Source of the DNA: Aureimonas ureilytica DSM 18598 = NBRC 106430
Lineage (GTDB): Bacteria; Pseudomonadota; Alphaproteobacteria; Rhizobiales; Rhizobiaceae
Assembly: GCF_000382705.1 (NCBI RefSeq)
Contig: NZ_ARQE01000002.1
Coordinates: forward strand, 372,001 to 436,000
DNA: 64,000 nt
Reading direction: 5' to 3'
This document shows, one piece after another, positions 35,367-44,713 of the stretch. How positions within the stretch are numbered: the first letter of the stretch is position 1; every line of letters begins with the position of its first letter. The position numbers and the translations under genes were made by a program. The notes beneath the pieces were generated by a model. The model was not told the origin of the DNA. It was given only the letters and a program-made list of their open reading frames with translations, and did not search any database.

Positions 35367-36652
35367 CGGGCCGCCTCCTTCTGCCGGGCGGCGAAGGCGA
35401 CGACGAGCGCCACGTAGAACACGGCGACGATGGAGAGCAGGACGACGGAGAGCGCGGCCGCCATGCCCCAGTTCGACTGGTTCACGAAGTAGGCGATGAA
35501 CGAGCTGAGCATCTGGTCGGTCGGGCCGCCGACGAGAGCCGGGGTGATGTAGTAGCCGAGCGCCAAAATGAAGACGAGGAGCCCGCCGGCCGCCACGCCC
35601 GGCAGGGTGAGCGGCAGGTAGACGTGGACGAAGTTCCGCAGCGGGGCCGCCCCGAGCGACGACGCCGCGCGCCAGTAGGCCGGGGAGATGCCCTTCATGA
35701 CGGCATGGATGGGCAGGACGACGAACGGCAGGAGGATGTGGGTCATCGCGATCAGCACGCCGAGACGGTTGTGGACGAGTTCGAGGGGTTCGGAGACGAC
35801 GCCCAGCCAGCGAAGGGCGGAGTTCACGACGCCGTTGCTCTGGAGGAGCACGAGCCAGGCGGTCGTGCGGACGAGGAGCGATGTCCAAAATGGCAGGAGC
35901 ACGAGCATCATCAGCCACCGCGCGTCGCGCTCGGACGAGGACGCCAGCATGTACGCCAGCGGATAGCCGATCAGCAGGCACAGGACGGTCACGGACGCGC
36001 TGGTCGCCAGGGTCCGGAGGATGACGGCGACGTAGACCGCGTCGTCTTTCGCCGCGCCGATCGACCCGTCCTCGCCGCGCGTCAGGTCGAGCGCCTTCAG
36101 GAGGTAGTAGTCCGTCAGCGACGACGACGAGCGCCGGATGAGGTCCCACGTGGCGGACTCGCCCCACCGTTCGTCGATCGACACGAGCTGCGCCCGGGCC
36201 GTCTCCGGCTGGACCTCGTCGATGTCGCGCATCGTGCGGTTCAGCAGCGTTCGGAACCCCGGCGCGACGTAGTTCAGTCGCTTGGCAACCTCCGCGACGT
36301 CCTCCTTCGGCCTGTCGCGCAGGTCGGTCGCGAGGGCGGCGAAGACCGTGTCCTGCGGCAGCTCCCCGGCCTTCGACCCGGCCAGCGCCTCCACGGTCTC
36401 CGGCAGGACGGAGGCGACCTGCCGGTTGTCGGCAGACTGGAACAGGAGGAGGCCGATCGGCAGGATGAATGTGACGAACAGGAACAGGAGGAGCGGCGCG
36501 ACGAGCCCGAACGCGGCGAGGCGGCTGCGCCGCGACGAGCGCGCGAGCCGGCGTCGCAGGTCCGAATCCGGCGCTCCGTCGCGGACGGCGGCATCGCGGC
36601 CGCCGGACGCGGCCCGGGTGACTGTTGCTTCCATCGGGAGTGCGCTCCTCAT
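35363..36652 (-). CDS. ABC transporter permease, PotB-like, with a large N-terminal periplasmic insertion
   Basis: At 429 residues this is about 140 longer than ordinary PotB proteins. Helix I (LAAFGLVAPLLLFLFVTFIL) is followed by a hydrophilic block of about 120 residues (from DNRQVASVLPETVEALAG to ALDLTRGEDGSIG) rich in Asp, Glu and Arg, before the remaining helices. The EAA loop is AASSLGAAPLRNFVHVYLPL. The insertion should lie on the periplasmic side and might contact the binding protein. Similar long PotB-like permeases occur in proteobacterial opine/polyamine-type systems. It overlaps the PotC-like gene by 4 bp. Confidence 0.88.
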   Translation of the reverse strand: MRSALPMEATVTRAASGGRDAAVRDGAPDSDLRRRLARSSRRSRLAAFGLVAPLLLFLFVTFILPIGLLLFQSADNRQVASVLPETVEALAGSKAGELPQDTVFAALATDLRDRPKEDVAEVAKRLNYVAPGFRTLLNRTMRDIDEVQPETARAQLVSIDERWGESATWDLIRRSSSSLTDYYLLKALDLTRGEDGSIGAAKDDAVYVAVILRTLATSASVTVLCLLIGYPLAYMLASSSERDARWLMMLVLLPFWTSLLVRTTAWLVLLQSNGVVNSALRWLGVVSEPLELVHNRLGVLIAMTHILLPFVVLPIHAVMKGISPAYWRAASSLGAAPLRNFVHVYLPLTLPGVAAGGLLVFILALGYYITPALVGGPTDQMLSSFIAYFVNQSNWGMAAALSVVLLSIVAVFYVALVVAFAARQKEAAR

Positions 36653-36722
36653 CTTCGGGCTCCTGTCGATCCGCCGGGCGATCGCCGTTCCGGCGGATCG
36701 GGTTGCTGGTGGTCGGACCCCG

Positions 36723-37808
36723 CTACTTGGCGAGCCAGGTGTTGAAGCGCTCGGTCAGCTCCTCGTCGTGGTCGGCCCAGAACTCGGCGGAGAGCGAGAA
36801 GGAGTTCTTCGCGTTCTCGGGAGCCGTCGGCAGGTTCGGCAGGATGTCGGCGGGCACCATCTTCGCGGCGTCGACGTTCGAGGGGCCGTACGGGATGTAC
36901 TTCGTCTGCTCGGCGAGCTGCTCGGGCTTGCTGGCGAAGGCCACGAACTGCTTGGCGAGGTCCTCGTGCTTGGCGCCCTTCGGGATCGCCCACATGTCCC
37001 AGTCGAGCCCGGCGCCGTCCCACACGATCCGGAACGGCTTCCCGTTCTGCTTCACCGCGTCGTAGATCCGGCCGTTGTAGGAGGTGGTGATCGCCACCTC
37101 GCCGTCGGCGAGGAGCTGGGGCGGCTGGGCGCCCGCGCCCCACCAGACCTTCACGTCCGGCTTGATGGTGTCGAGCTTGGCGAAGGCGCGGTCGACACCC
37201 TCCTTCGTCTCGAGCACGTCGTAGACCTCGGCGGGCTTCACGCCGTCGGCGATGAGCGCGAGTTCAAGCGTGGACTTCGGCGACTTGCGCATCGAGCGCG
37301 CGCCTGCGAACTTCTGGACGTCGAAGAAGTCGGCGGCCGTCTGCGGCCCGCCGTTCGGGAACTTCGTCTCGTCGTAGGCGATCACGTAGGCGAAGGCGAC
37401 GTTGCCGACGGCGCAGTCGAGAGCGGCGCCCGGCAGGAACTTGTCGCGGCCCCCGAGGGAGTCGTAGTCGATCTCCTGGAGCCAGCCCTCGTCGCAGCCT
37501 TGCAGGGCATGGCCCGGCTCGACGTCGACCACGTCCCACGTGACGTTGTCCGTCTCCACCATGCCCTTGAGCTTGGCGGTCTCCCCGCTCCACTCGTCGG
37601 TGAGGATCTTGGCGCCGGTCTCCTTCATGAACGGCTGGAAGAACGCCTTGTCCTGGCTCGCCTGGTACGCCCCGCCCCAGGAGGCGATGTTCAGGCTCTC
37701 CTGCGCGCTGGCGCCGCCCGCGAGGAGGACGAGCGACGCGCCGCACAGCCCAAGGGACCGGACGATGCGACGGAGGGAGGCATGCTGATGCGTCGGGCTC
37801 ATTTCCAT
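36723..37808 (-). CDS. Periplasmic substrate-binding protein, PotD-like (family 1 extracellular solute-binding)
   Basis: The 361-residue product has a Sec signal peptide (LRRIVRSLGLCGASLVLLAG, cleavage after ASA at about 36), then the mature start QESLNIASWGGAYQASQ. Aromatic residues in SWGGAY, WWGAGAQ and WDGAGLDWDMW are placed as in spermidine/putrescine and betaine-type binding proteins, where they form a cage round a positively charged amine. This suits a methylated amine ligand. It is 46 bp after the ATPase gene and 70 bp before the PotB-like gene. Confidence 0.9.
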   Translation of the reverse strand: MEMSPTHQHASLRRIVRSLGLCGASLVLLAGGASAQESLNIASWGGAYQASQDKAFFQPFMKETGAKILTDEWSGETAKLKGMVETDNVTWDVVDVEPGHALQGCDEGWLQEIDYDSLGGRDKFLPGAALDCAVGNVAFAYVIAYDETKFPNGGPQTAADFFDVQKFAGARSMRKSPKSTLELALIADGVKPAEVYDVLETKEGVDRAFAKLDTIKPDVKVWWGAGAQPPQLLADGEVAITTSYNGRIYDAVKQNGKPFRIVWDGAGLDWDMWAIPKGAKHEDLAKQFVAFASKPEQLAEQTKYIPYGPSNVDAAKMVPADILPNLPTAPENAKNSFSLSAEFWADHDEELTERFNTWLAK

Positions 37809-37854
37809 TCTCCTGTTTTCCGTTCGGTTGCTGGATGCGCGCCGGGAGGAAGGG

Positions 37855-38976
37855 TCAGTTGTCCAGGAGGGCGCGGCAGTCGCGGGTGTTCCAGCCGATC
37901 GAGACCCGCTGGCCGGGCGAAAAGTTCGACGGCGATCCGACGCTGCTGGGAAGCTTGACCTCGACGCTCTCGCTTCCGAGGGCCGCCACGCGGACGCGGA
38001 TGTGATCGCCGAGGTAGATGACCTCGCGGACGGTTGCGTCGGCCGACGCGTCCGTCGCCGGGGTCGCGGAGATCGTCAGGCGCTCCGGGCGGATCGAGAG
38101 GGTGGTCGCGGCGCCCTTGGCGAGTCCCGGCACCGCGGACGCGCGGACGACTTCCGCACTGTTGCCGACCCGCACCGTGCAGGATCCGGCGTCGAGGTCG
38201 ACCACCTGCCCGCGGATGGCGTTGTTGTCGCCGATGAAGCGGGCGACGAAGGGGTTCGATGGACGCTCGTAGATCTCGGTCGCCGTGCCGAGCTGCTGCA
38301 CGCGCCCGTCGTTGAAGACGGCGATGCGGTCGGACATCGTCAGCGCCTCGCCCTGGTCGTGCGTGACATAGACGATCGTCACGCCGAGGCGCTCGTGCAG
38401 GTGTTTGAGCTCGATCTGCATGTGCTCGCGCAACTGCTTGTCGAGTGCCCCGAGCGGCTCGTCCATGAGGACCAGCGACGGCTCGAAGACGAGGGCCCGG
38501 GCGAGCGCGATGCGCTGCTGCTGGCCGCCTGAGAGCTGGGCGGGCCGCCGGTCGGCGAACTTGCCCATCTGGACCATGTCGAGCGCCTTGGCGACGCGCG
38601 CCGCCTTGTCCGGGGCGCCAAGTCCCCGCATCCGCAGGGGGAAGCCGACGTTCTCGGCGACGCTCATGTGCGGGAAGAGGGCGTAGTTCTGGAAGACGAC
38701 GCCGATGCCCCGCTTGTGCGGCGGCAGCCGCTCGATCGGGCGGCCGTCGAGGAGGATCGTGCCCGCCGTCGGCGTCTCGAACCCCGCCAGCATCATCAGG
38801 CATGTCGTCTTGCCGGAGCCGGACGGCCCGAGCATCGTCAGGAACTCGCCGCGCCGGATGTCGAGGTCGAGCCGCTTCACGACGATGCTGACGCCGTCGT
38901 AGGTCTTCTCGACGCCCTCGAACCGCACGAGGGCATCCCCCTGCTCCAGACGCGGCTTCGCATGCGGATCCGCCAT
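37855..38976 (-). CDS. ABC transporter ATP-binding protein, PotA-like
   Basis: The 373-residue ATPase from the ATG at 38976 has Walker [10 protein letters not shown]-loop [17 protein letters not shown], signature [15 protein letters not shown], Walker [13 protein letters not shown] and H-loop [10 protein letters not shown], followed by a C-terminal TOBE regulatory domain (about 270-373). It heads the minus-strand catabolic operon, facing the XRE-cupin regulator over a 364-bp gap with an AT-rich operator-like region. It energises the PotB/PotC-like permeases encoded downstream. Confidence 0.93.
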   Translation of the reverse strand: MADPHAKPRLEQGDALVRFEGVEKTYDGVSIVVKRLDLDIRRGEFLTMLGPSGSGKTTCLMMLAGFETPTAGTILLDGRPIERLPPHKRGIGVVFQNYALFPHMSVAENVGFPLRMRGLGAPDKAARVAKALDMVQMGKFADRRPAQLSGGQQQRIALARALVFEPSLVLMDEPLGALDKQLREHMQIELKHLHERLGVTIVYVTHDQGEALTMSDRIAVFNDGRVQQLGTATEIYERPSNPFVARFIGDNNAIRGQVVDLDAGSCTVRVGNSAEVVRASAVPGLAKGAATTLSIRPERLTISATPATDASADATVREVIYLGDHIRVRVAALGSESVEVKLPSSVGSPSNFSPGQRVSIGWNTRDCRALLDN

Positions 38977-39164
38977 GACGGACGACCTCCTGTCGCTGTC
39001 CGCCGGCTCGGGGACGGGCGCACGGCTCCGGCGCGGTCGCCGCGGCGACCCCGGTGGATCCCTTGCCGTCCGCACGGGGCGGAGCTTCGATTGCTAGAAA
39101 CTTCCCTCCCCCGGCCGACGAACGTCTCCCGCATCGGCTGGGTGGATTTCACAGGCTCGCTGCA

Positions 39165-39240
39165 CTTGCGGACCAATGCATTCCATACAAAAAATCATTT
39201 TACAAGCATGAAAAAATGATGCCTAATTTTCACGCATCGC
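39165..39240. promoter_or_regulatory. AT-rich divergent control region with nested inverted repeats
   Basis: The 364-bp gap (38977-39340) between the importer operon and the XRE-cupin gene contains the most AT-rich patch of this region. AATGCATT (39175-39182) is a perfect palindrome. ATCATTTT (39194-39201) and AAAATGAT (39213-39220) form an inverted repeat with an 11-bp spacer, with GCAT..ATGC nested in it. These are good candidates for the binding site of the adjacent regulator and for the two divergent promoters. The rest of the gap shows nothing else. Confidence 0.55.
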
Positions 39241-39340
39241 AGCATCGCGTTTGGCGGCGCGACGATCTTCATGCAAGCAACGGAGGCTCGGATGAGCTAA
39301 CGTCGGACCTTCCCGCCGGAGCACCCTCGAAGGATACGCA

Positions 39341-39955
39341 ATGCCCTCCCTCAGCATCCGCCGCGCATCGAACACGACCGAGGCCGACCTGTCCGAACTG
39401 GACGAGGCCGCCATCGGCGGGCAGATCCGCGAGCTCCGGAAGGTGAAGGGGATGACGTTGCAACAGGTCGCCGAGGTCGCGGACGTCTCAGTGGGCTATC
39501 TCAGCCAGATCGAGCGCAACCAGAGCAAGCTGCCGATCGGGGTCCTCAAGCGGATCAGCAACGCGCTTGGGATCCAGATGAGCTGGTTCTTCCATGCCGC
39601 TCCCGACGTCCCGGCGGACGAACGCGACTGGATCGTGCGCGCCCACAACCGCCGCAAGTTCTCCTTCACGGGCATCGGCATCCTCGAGGAACTCCTGACG
39701 CCCAACCTCAGCGGCCCGCTCGAGCTTCTGATGAGCACGATCGAGCCGGGCGCGGACAGCGGCGACTACAGCCACGACGGGGCGGAGGCCGGCCTCGTCG
39801 TCTCGGGGCGGCTCGACCTCTGGATCGCGGGGCGGTTCTTCCAGCTTGAGGAGGGAGACAGCTTCTCCTTCAAGAGCACCGAGATCCATCGCTGTGCGAA
39901 CTCGGGCGACGTCCCGACCAAGGTCGTCTGGGTGATCACCCCGCCCCACTACTGA
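39341..39955 (+). CDS. XRE-family regulator with C-terminal cupin sensor
   Basis: The 204-residue protein has a helix-turn-helix at about 28-80 ([20 protein letters not shown] then [14 protein letters not shown]) and a cupin_2 domain at about 125-200 ([40 protein letters not shown]). Cupin-XRE regulators such as PuuR and related proteins control amine and amino-acid catabolism and sense the substrate or a product in the cupin. Divergent to the importer operon and upstream of purU and folD, it is the likely local regulator of both arms. Confidence 0.9.
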   Translation: MPSLSIRRASNTTEADLSELDEAAIGGQIRELRKVKGMTLQQVAEVADVSVGYLSQIERNQSKLPIGVLKRISNALGIQMSWFFHAAPDVPADERDWIVRAHNRRKFSFTGIGILEELLTPNLSGPLELLMSTIEPGADSGDYSHDGAEAGLVVSGRLDLWIAGRFFQLEEGDSFSFKSTEIHRCANSGDVPTKVVWVITPPHY

Positions 39956-39961
39956 TCGGCG

Positions 39962-39985
39962 GCGCCCCGCGCGGGCGCGGCTTTT
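39962..39985 (+). terminator. Intrinsic terminator after the XRE-cupin gene
   Basis: GCGCCC (39962-39967) and GGGCGC (39973-39978) flank CGCGC and are followed by GGCTTTT, a short stem with T-tract. It separates the regulator from purU. Confidence 0.6.
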
Positions 39986-40072
39986 CCCTACTTGAGACCA
40001 CGACCGCCCCACCGTCGACGACGGCCGGGGAACGACCTCCCTTGCCCTGCGCCTATTTCAGGAGACGCCACC

Positions 40073-40924
40073 GTGCCCCAAAGGTTCATCCTCAACCTTG
40101 CGTGCGAAGACCGTCCCGGCATCGTCGCCGGCGTGACCACCGAACTTGCCGCGGTCGGCGCGAACATCGTGGAGTCGGGTCAGTTCTGGGACACCCTGAC
40201 GAACCGCTTCCTCATGCGTATCGCCTTCGCGGCGCCGGACGGCCTGACGAAGGACGCCGTCGAGCGTGCGCTGAAGCCCGCCGTCGACCGCTTCGGCCTC
40301 AAGGCGACGCTGACCGAGTCCGCCAGGAGGCCGCGGATCGTCATCATGGTCTCGAGGTTCGACCATGCCATGCTGCACCTCCTGTACCAGATCCGCGTCG
40401 GCTGGCTCGACGCCGAGGTGGCAGCAATCGTGTCGAACCACGAGGACAGCCGGAGGACCGCCGAACTGGAGGGCATTCCCTTCCACTGCTGGAAGGTCGA
40501 CAAGTCCAACAAGGCGGAGCAGGAGGAGCGCCTGCTGGAGCTCGTGCGCGAGACCGGCGCCGACCTCGTCGTACTGGCCCGCTACATGCAGGTGCTCTCG
40601 GACAACCTCTCCAAGCGCCTGTTCGGCAAAGCCATCAACATCCACCATTCCTTCCTGCCGAGCTTCAAGGGCGCCAAGCCCTACCACCAGGCACACGAGC
40701 GCGGCGTCAAGCTCATCGGCGCGACAGCCCACTACGTGACGAGCGACCTCGACGAGGGGCCGATCATCGAGCAGGAGACGGAGCGGGTGAACCACTCGAT
40801 GACGGGCGACGACCTCGTCGCGACGGGCCGCGACGTCGAGAGCCGCGTCCTTGCCCGCGCGGTGAAGAGCCACCTCGAGGGCCGGGTCATGCTGAACGGG
40901 CACAAGACGGTCGTGTTCGCGTGA
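40073..40924 (+). CDS. purU: Formyltetrahydrofolate deformylase
   Basis: The 283-residue product starts with GTG at 40073, chosen because AGGAG lies at 40060-40064. An N-terminal ACT domain (about 1-85, [20 protein letters not shown]) precedes a formyltransferase-like domain with [20 protein letters not shown], which holds the catalytic Asn/His, and [18 protein letters not shown] with the Asp. PurU hydrolyses 10-formyl-THF to formate and THF. Beside folD and opposite folate-linked demethylases, its role is to recycle THF and dispose of methyl-derived carbon. The stop overlaps the folD GTG start. Confidence 0.94.
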   Translation: MPQRFILNLACEDRPGIVAGVTTELAAVGANIVESGQFWDTLTNRFLMRIAFAAPDGLTKDAVERALKPAVDRFGLKATLTESARRPRIVIMVSRFDHAMLHLLYQIRVGWLDAEVAAIVSNHEDSRRTAELEGIPFHCWKVDKSNKAEQEERLLELVRETGADLVVLARYMQVLSDNLSKRLFGKAINIHHSFLPSFKGAKPYHQAHERGVKLIGATAHYVTSDLDEGPIIEQETERVNHSMTGDDLVATGRDVESRVLARAVKSHLEGRVMLNGHKTVVFA

Positions 40925-41886
40925 GCGCGCTGCATGAGCCCGCCGCCCGCAGCACGGCACGGGTGATCGACGGCAAGGCGACGGCTTCCCGCGTCCTGGA
41001 ATGGGTGACCGCGAGGGCCTCCGAACTCGAACGAGCTGGGACGCGTCCGGGCATTGCGGTGGTGATTGTGGGCGACGACCCAGCGAGCAAGGTCTACGTC
41101 GCGTCGAAGGCGCGCGCGGCCGAGGCATGCGGCTTTCATTCGGTGACGCACCGCTTGCCGGACCAAACGGCGCAGGCAGACCTCCTGGCGCTCGTCATGC
41201 GGCTGAACGGCGACCCGGCGATCCATGGCATCCTGGTCCAGCTCCCGTTGCCGGGGCACCTCGACGCCGCGGCGGTCATCGGCGCGGTCTCGCCCGCCAA
41301 GGACGTCGACGGGTTCCATGCCTTGAACGCCGGGCGGCTCTGGAGCGGGGGCCTGAGCGACGCCTTCGTGCCATGCACGCCCGCAGGAGCGATGCTGCTT
41401 GTCGAGCAGGTCCACGGACGCGACCTCTCCGGGCTCGAGGCGGTGGTTGTCGGACGCTCGAACATCGTCGGCAAGCCCATGGCCGCCCTGCTCCTTGCGG
41501 CGAACGCCACCGTCGCGGTCGCCCACAGCCGCACGCGGGACCTGCGCGACGTGTGCCGCCGCGCGGACATCCTCGTCGCGGCGGTCGGGCGTCCCGGGCT
41601 GATAGGAGGCGACTGGATCAAGCCCGGTGCGACCGTCATCGACATCGGCATCAACCGCGTCCCGGCGCCGGAACTCGGCGAGGGACGGTCGAGGTTGGTC
41701 GGCGACGTGGATTACCCGGCGACCCTTGGCGTGGCGGGCGCGGTGACCCCCGTGCCCGGCGGCGTCGGACCGATGACGATCGCGATGCTGATGGCGAACA
41801 CCCTGTCCTCGGCGGCGCGCACCGCGGGCATGCCCTCCTCGCCTTTCGTGGCAGGTGCCGATGCCCAGCGGAACGAAGGATGGTAG
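40921..41886 (+). CDS. folD: Methylene-THF dehydrogenase / methenyl-THF cyclohydrolase
   Basis: The 321-residue product begins at GTG 40921, overlapping the purU stop (GTGA). Catalytic Tyr59 and Lys63 lie in [15 protein letters not shown], the substrate loop is [13 protein letters not shown] and the NADP region is [32 protein letters not shown] closes the family pattern. FolD oxidises 5,10-methylene-THF to 10-formyl-THF, which PurU then cleaves. The pair therefore converts the methyl groups removed by the demethylases to formate. It is about 25 residues longer than housekeeping FolD at its C-terminus. Confidence 0.95.
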   Translation: MSALHEPAARSTARVIDGKATASRVLEWVTARASELERAGTRPGIAVVIVGDDPASKVYVASKARAAEACGFHSVTHRLPDQTAQADLLALVMRLNGDPAIHGILVQLPLPGHLDAAAVIGAVSPAKDVDGFHALNAGRLWSGGLSDAFVPCTPAGAMLLVEQVHGRDLSGLEAVVVGRSNIVGKPMAALLLAANATVAVAHSRTRDLRDVCRRADILVAAVGRPGLIGGDWIKPGATVIDIGINRVPAPELGEGRSRLVGDVDYPATLGVAGAVTPVPGGVGPMTIAMLMANTLSSAARTAGMPSSPFVAGADAQRNEGW

Positions 41887-42028
41887 CGGAATCCGCAGGC
41901 TCGGGATCCGGCTTGCATTGCCCGGAAAGCTTAACCAGAGCCTTCCCCGTCCTCGACGCCGGGGCTGAGCGAGCCCATGGTCAGCGGCTGCCGTGGTTGG
42001 CCCTGGTCCGTGGCGAGGCACTCGCGCG

Positions 42029-42783
42029 CCTAACGGGCTGGCGGATCTTGTCGACCTGTCAGCACATGCGGAGAAAGTCGCTGAACGGCTCCGGAAGCGT
42101 AGCGTCAGGGAGCTGGCTGAGGCACGCGGCGCCTTTGCAGAATGATACGGTGAAGTCGGGAAAGATCTCGAAGCGATCGTCGCGAAGTCTCCTGCGATGG
42201 CTCGATGGAAGGCTTGCCGCCTCTCGCCCAGCCAGACGCCGCGGACGGGCTGGCGCGAAATGCGGAGCACTACACCGGCTTGATAGCGTCGGCGCTCGGG
42301 TCGGCGCGCGAGATCCTCGGAGTGGAGGTCGATCCCTCCAGCGAGGCCGACCGCAACAGCCTGGAGCGCGATATCGCGCCGGCCACCGAGCATGTCTTGC
42401 GGATCAAGAATCTGCCCTTAATTCGACGGCTGGCGAAGCTTTCCGTCGATGGAGACGACCGGCGCGAGACCCTAACCTCGCTCGTGGAAATTGATAGGCA
42501 GGCTTCGATCCTCAGCGAGATGCCGAGCATACCGGACCGCGCGCGCTGGCTCCGGCTTTACTCCCGCGTGTCCTCGTGGATGCGCGTGCACGACCACGAA
42601 GGCGACACGTGCCCCGTATGCGCGCGTTCGCTGGAGGGACGACTGATCCGATCAGCGGAAGTGCTGTCGGGGATGCCCTCGCGGAGGCCTACCGCGACGG
42701 GAGCCTCACTCCGTCTTGCGCTGTTCCTTCGCAACGCGCTTCCGCTCCGCCTCGGCCACTCGAACCTCTTCCCAGGCACGTGA
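42029..42783 (+). pseudogene. Relic of an SMC/Rad50-like ATPase with a CPxC zinc-hook motif
   Basis: Three coherent pieces lie in different frames. From 42029, GLADLVDLSAHAEKVAERLR and RELAEARGAFAE reach an in-frame TGA at 42143. From about 42205 another frame gives ARNAEHYTGLIASALGSARE and DTCPVCARSLEG, the latter a CxxC zinc-hook-like motif. From about 42640 the third frame continues TDPISGSAVGDALAEAYRDG. At least two frameshifts and one stop are needed to join them. No Walker motifs are visible, so only the coiled-coil/hook part of a larger AAA-type ATPase survives. The exact family is not identified. Confidence 0.55.
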
Positions 42784-43032
42784 ACTCTCGGCCTGCAACT
42801 GCGGGGTCCTGCGGATCCCAGCGCCATCTCCTTGACCCTCGGCTAGGAACATGATGCCGAAGTTTTCGAGCGCACGGGTTACAGCCCGGTAGTTCTCGAC
42901 CGAGATGCTCAGGTCGCCCGCCTCGATCTTCCACAGTGTCTTGGGTGCGATGCCGGCCTTCTCGGCCAGTTTGGCTTGGGACATGCCCAGCAGGGCGCGT
43001 GCGGCTCGTATGAGGTCGGGATCGGCGGGCAT
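42706..43032 (-). CDS. XRE-type helix-turn-helix DNA-binding protein
   Basis: The 108-residue protein starts MPADPDLIRAARALLGMSQA and has the HTH KLAEKAGIAPKTLWKIEAGD at about 20-45, then a charged helical tail (AWEEVRVAEAERKRVAKEQR). Single-domain regulators of this kind are common on mobile islands and often repress their own gene. A perfect inverted repeat lies 38 bp upstream of the start. An in-frame start at 43068 would cover part of the AT-rich promoter and is less likely. Confidence 0.8.
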   Translation of the reverse strand: MPADPDLIRAARALLGMSQAKLAEKAGIAPKTLWKIEAGDLSISVENYRAVTRALENFGIMFLAEGQGDGAGIRRTPQLQAESSRAWEEVRVAEAERKRVAKEQRKTE

Positions 43033-43069
43033 AACCCAAGATCCGATCACGCGCGAGCGTGTCAACAAT

Positions 43070-43132
43070 TACGATATTTTCGTACTTCCGGGATTAATGT
43101 TCGTATGATAGACCAATTTCATCGTAACGATG
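43070..43132. promoter_or_regulatory. Two palindromes in the XRE promoter region
   Basis: TACGA-TATTT-TCGTA (43070-43084) and CATCGT-A-ACGATG (43120-43132) are perfect inverted repeats sharing a TCGT/ACGA core. They lie in an AT-rich patch upstream of the XRE gene and are probable operators. The rest of the gap to 43377 shows no gene. Confidence 0.5.
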
Positions 43133-43377
43133 GTTGCTGCTCGAGGCGCCTTCCGCACGAATCACTGTCGGTGCCTGAAAAGGCCGCCGGCCCCGCGCAT
43201 GCCTGAAGGACCGCTCGCACCCTCCACGCCTGGAGGCTCCTCGCGCGCGATCCTTCGTTCGTAACGAGTGCGTCCATGTGTCGAGCCCGCCGCTACCATG
43301 CGTGCCCAGATTCCACGGGGCAACTCCGCCCACGCACCAAGCCTGCCTCATCCACGCTAGCCAGGGGTCTCGACCTC

Positions 43378-44049
43378 ATGTCGCAAGAGAGCATCGGCAC
43401 CGAGACGCGTGCCTTGGCATCTAGGCTGCCGGACACGGCACTCTCGCCGACGTCGGCGGCACTTCGGGAGCGCATCCTCCACGGCTACCTGCTGCCCACA
43501 GCGGAGCAATTGCTCTACGGCCTGCCCTTCATGGGCGGAGACGTGGGACGCGACATGAGGACGTTCGCCGGGACCTTGCTCCGCGAGATCGACGCCAAGG
43601 ATCCATCCGGGACGCATGCCGAGCTCAGGTCCGCGTGCAGAGCGATGCTGGAGAGCGAATCCTTGGAGGCAGCGCAGGCGACGGCGGAGGCCCTGCGGGA
43701 TCCGGAACTCGACCTGGGCGGCTGGTCGCTCGACGCGCGCAGCGGCAAGCTGAGGTGCTGGCTCTACTCGGTCCACCTCGGCGATAAGCATTCGATCATC
43801 CCGGTCGCTGTCACCGCCACAGCCATGGCCTACCAGCAGGACTGGTCGGCAGCCGAGGATCCCGGCGCGCTCGTCTGGCGGGCGCTCGGCTGGCTCACGC
43901 TCTATGCCGGTGACATCCCCGAGCTGTTCCACGACGCCGCGCCCTTCGCCGACATCGAGAGCGTCTCGGATCGGATAGCCTCCATCTCGGAGGAGTACCG
44001 CAGCCGCGTGTCGGCGAGCATGCCGCATGCCGGCGCTGCGGCCGCCTGA
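43378..44049 (+). CDS. Helical protein of unknown function
   Basis: The 223-residue product (MSQESIGTETRALASRLPDT) is soluble and largely helical. AELRSACRAMLESESLEAAQ and VWRALGWLTLYAGDIPELFH look like packed amphipathic helices, and the C-terminus is alanine-rich. I recognise no family or catalytic motif. It is the first of four or five same-direction genes running to the AAA+ ATPase and zinc-ribbon protein at 46.6 kb. Hydrophobic pattern and codon use support it as real. The neighbours suggest an accessory role in an uncharacterised ATPase system. Confidence 0.65.
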   Translation: MSQESIGTETRALASRLPDTALSPTSAALRERILHGYLLPTAEQLLYGLPFMGGDVGRDMRTFAGTLLREIDAKDPSGTHAELRSACRAMLESESLEAAQATAEALRDPELDLGGWSLDARSGKLRCWLYSVHLGDKHSIIPVAVTATAMAYQQDWSAAEDPGALVWRALGWLTLYAGDIPELFHDAAPFADIESVSDRIASISEEYRSRVSASMPHAGAAAA

Positions 44050-44169
44050 GCCACCTAGACGCCCTGGACGCTTGCGGCCTGACCGCGGTCGGAGCCAACC
44101 CTCCGCAGATCCGCTGCCCGATTCCTGCTGCCTGCGCGCCGCTCCGCGGCAGCCAACGCCAAGCATGTC

Positions 44170-44505
44170 ATGACCATCATCATCCAACCCTCCGGCCAAG
44201 CTCTCTACCATAGTGAGCACCTCGAACGCCTGAAGGCACTCGTCGCGGACATCGAGTCCTTGCAGGTCGGCGGCGACTCGGCACGCCTCGCCGAGAAAGG
44301 TGCCGTCCACCTCCACGACTGGTCCCCGTCGGCGCGGCTCGTTCCGTGTCTGCGCGGCACCATGAAAGGTCACAGGTCCGTCCGTGACGGTCGACTCGGC
44401 GAAGCGTCCGACCTGTGGGTTTGGGCGTCTGACCACGGCGTCGCTCGAACGCTTTCGCGCTGGTACACGCTCGGCCCCCACGCCATACGAGGCGGCTGGC
44501 ATTGA
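44170..44505 (+). CDS. Small hypothetical protein
   Basis: 111 residues starting MTIIIQPSGQALYHSEHLER. The first 40 residues alternate in a plausible alpha/beta pattern, but the second half (MKGHRSVRDGRLGEASDLWV) is less convincing. No family recognised. A 120-bp gap to the previous gene and a 208-bp gap to the next leave its membership of the cluster open. Confidence 0.35.
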   Translation: MTIIIQPSGQALYHSEHLERLKALVADIESLQVGGDSARLAEKGAVHLHDWSPSARLVPCLRGTMKGHRSVRDGRLGEASDLWVWASDHGVARTLSRWYTLGPHAIRGGWH

Positions 44506-44713
44506 GGACGGCGTCGTCCCCGCCTCCCGGAGAGACGAACTCCCCTTCCCTTGCCCGCCGACCGTGTTCCCGCCCGTAGCGGTCCGATGCCGCCATACCA
44601 GCCCGTAGCCCGTTAACGCCACGGCTGGGGTGCGACATTCCTAACGTCCGCGCAACGCCCGATGATCCGACGCCCGGCACCTCCGCGCCGCGGCCTGAAC
44701 TCCCGAGAGCACC

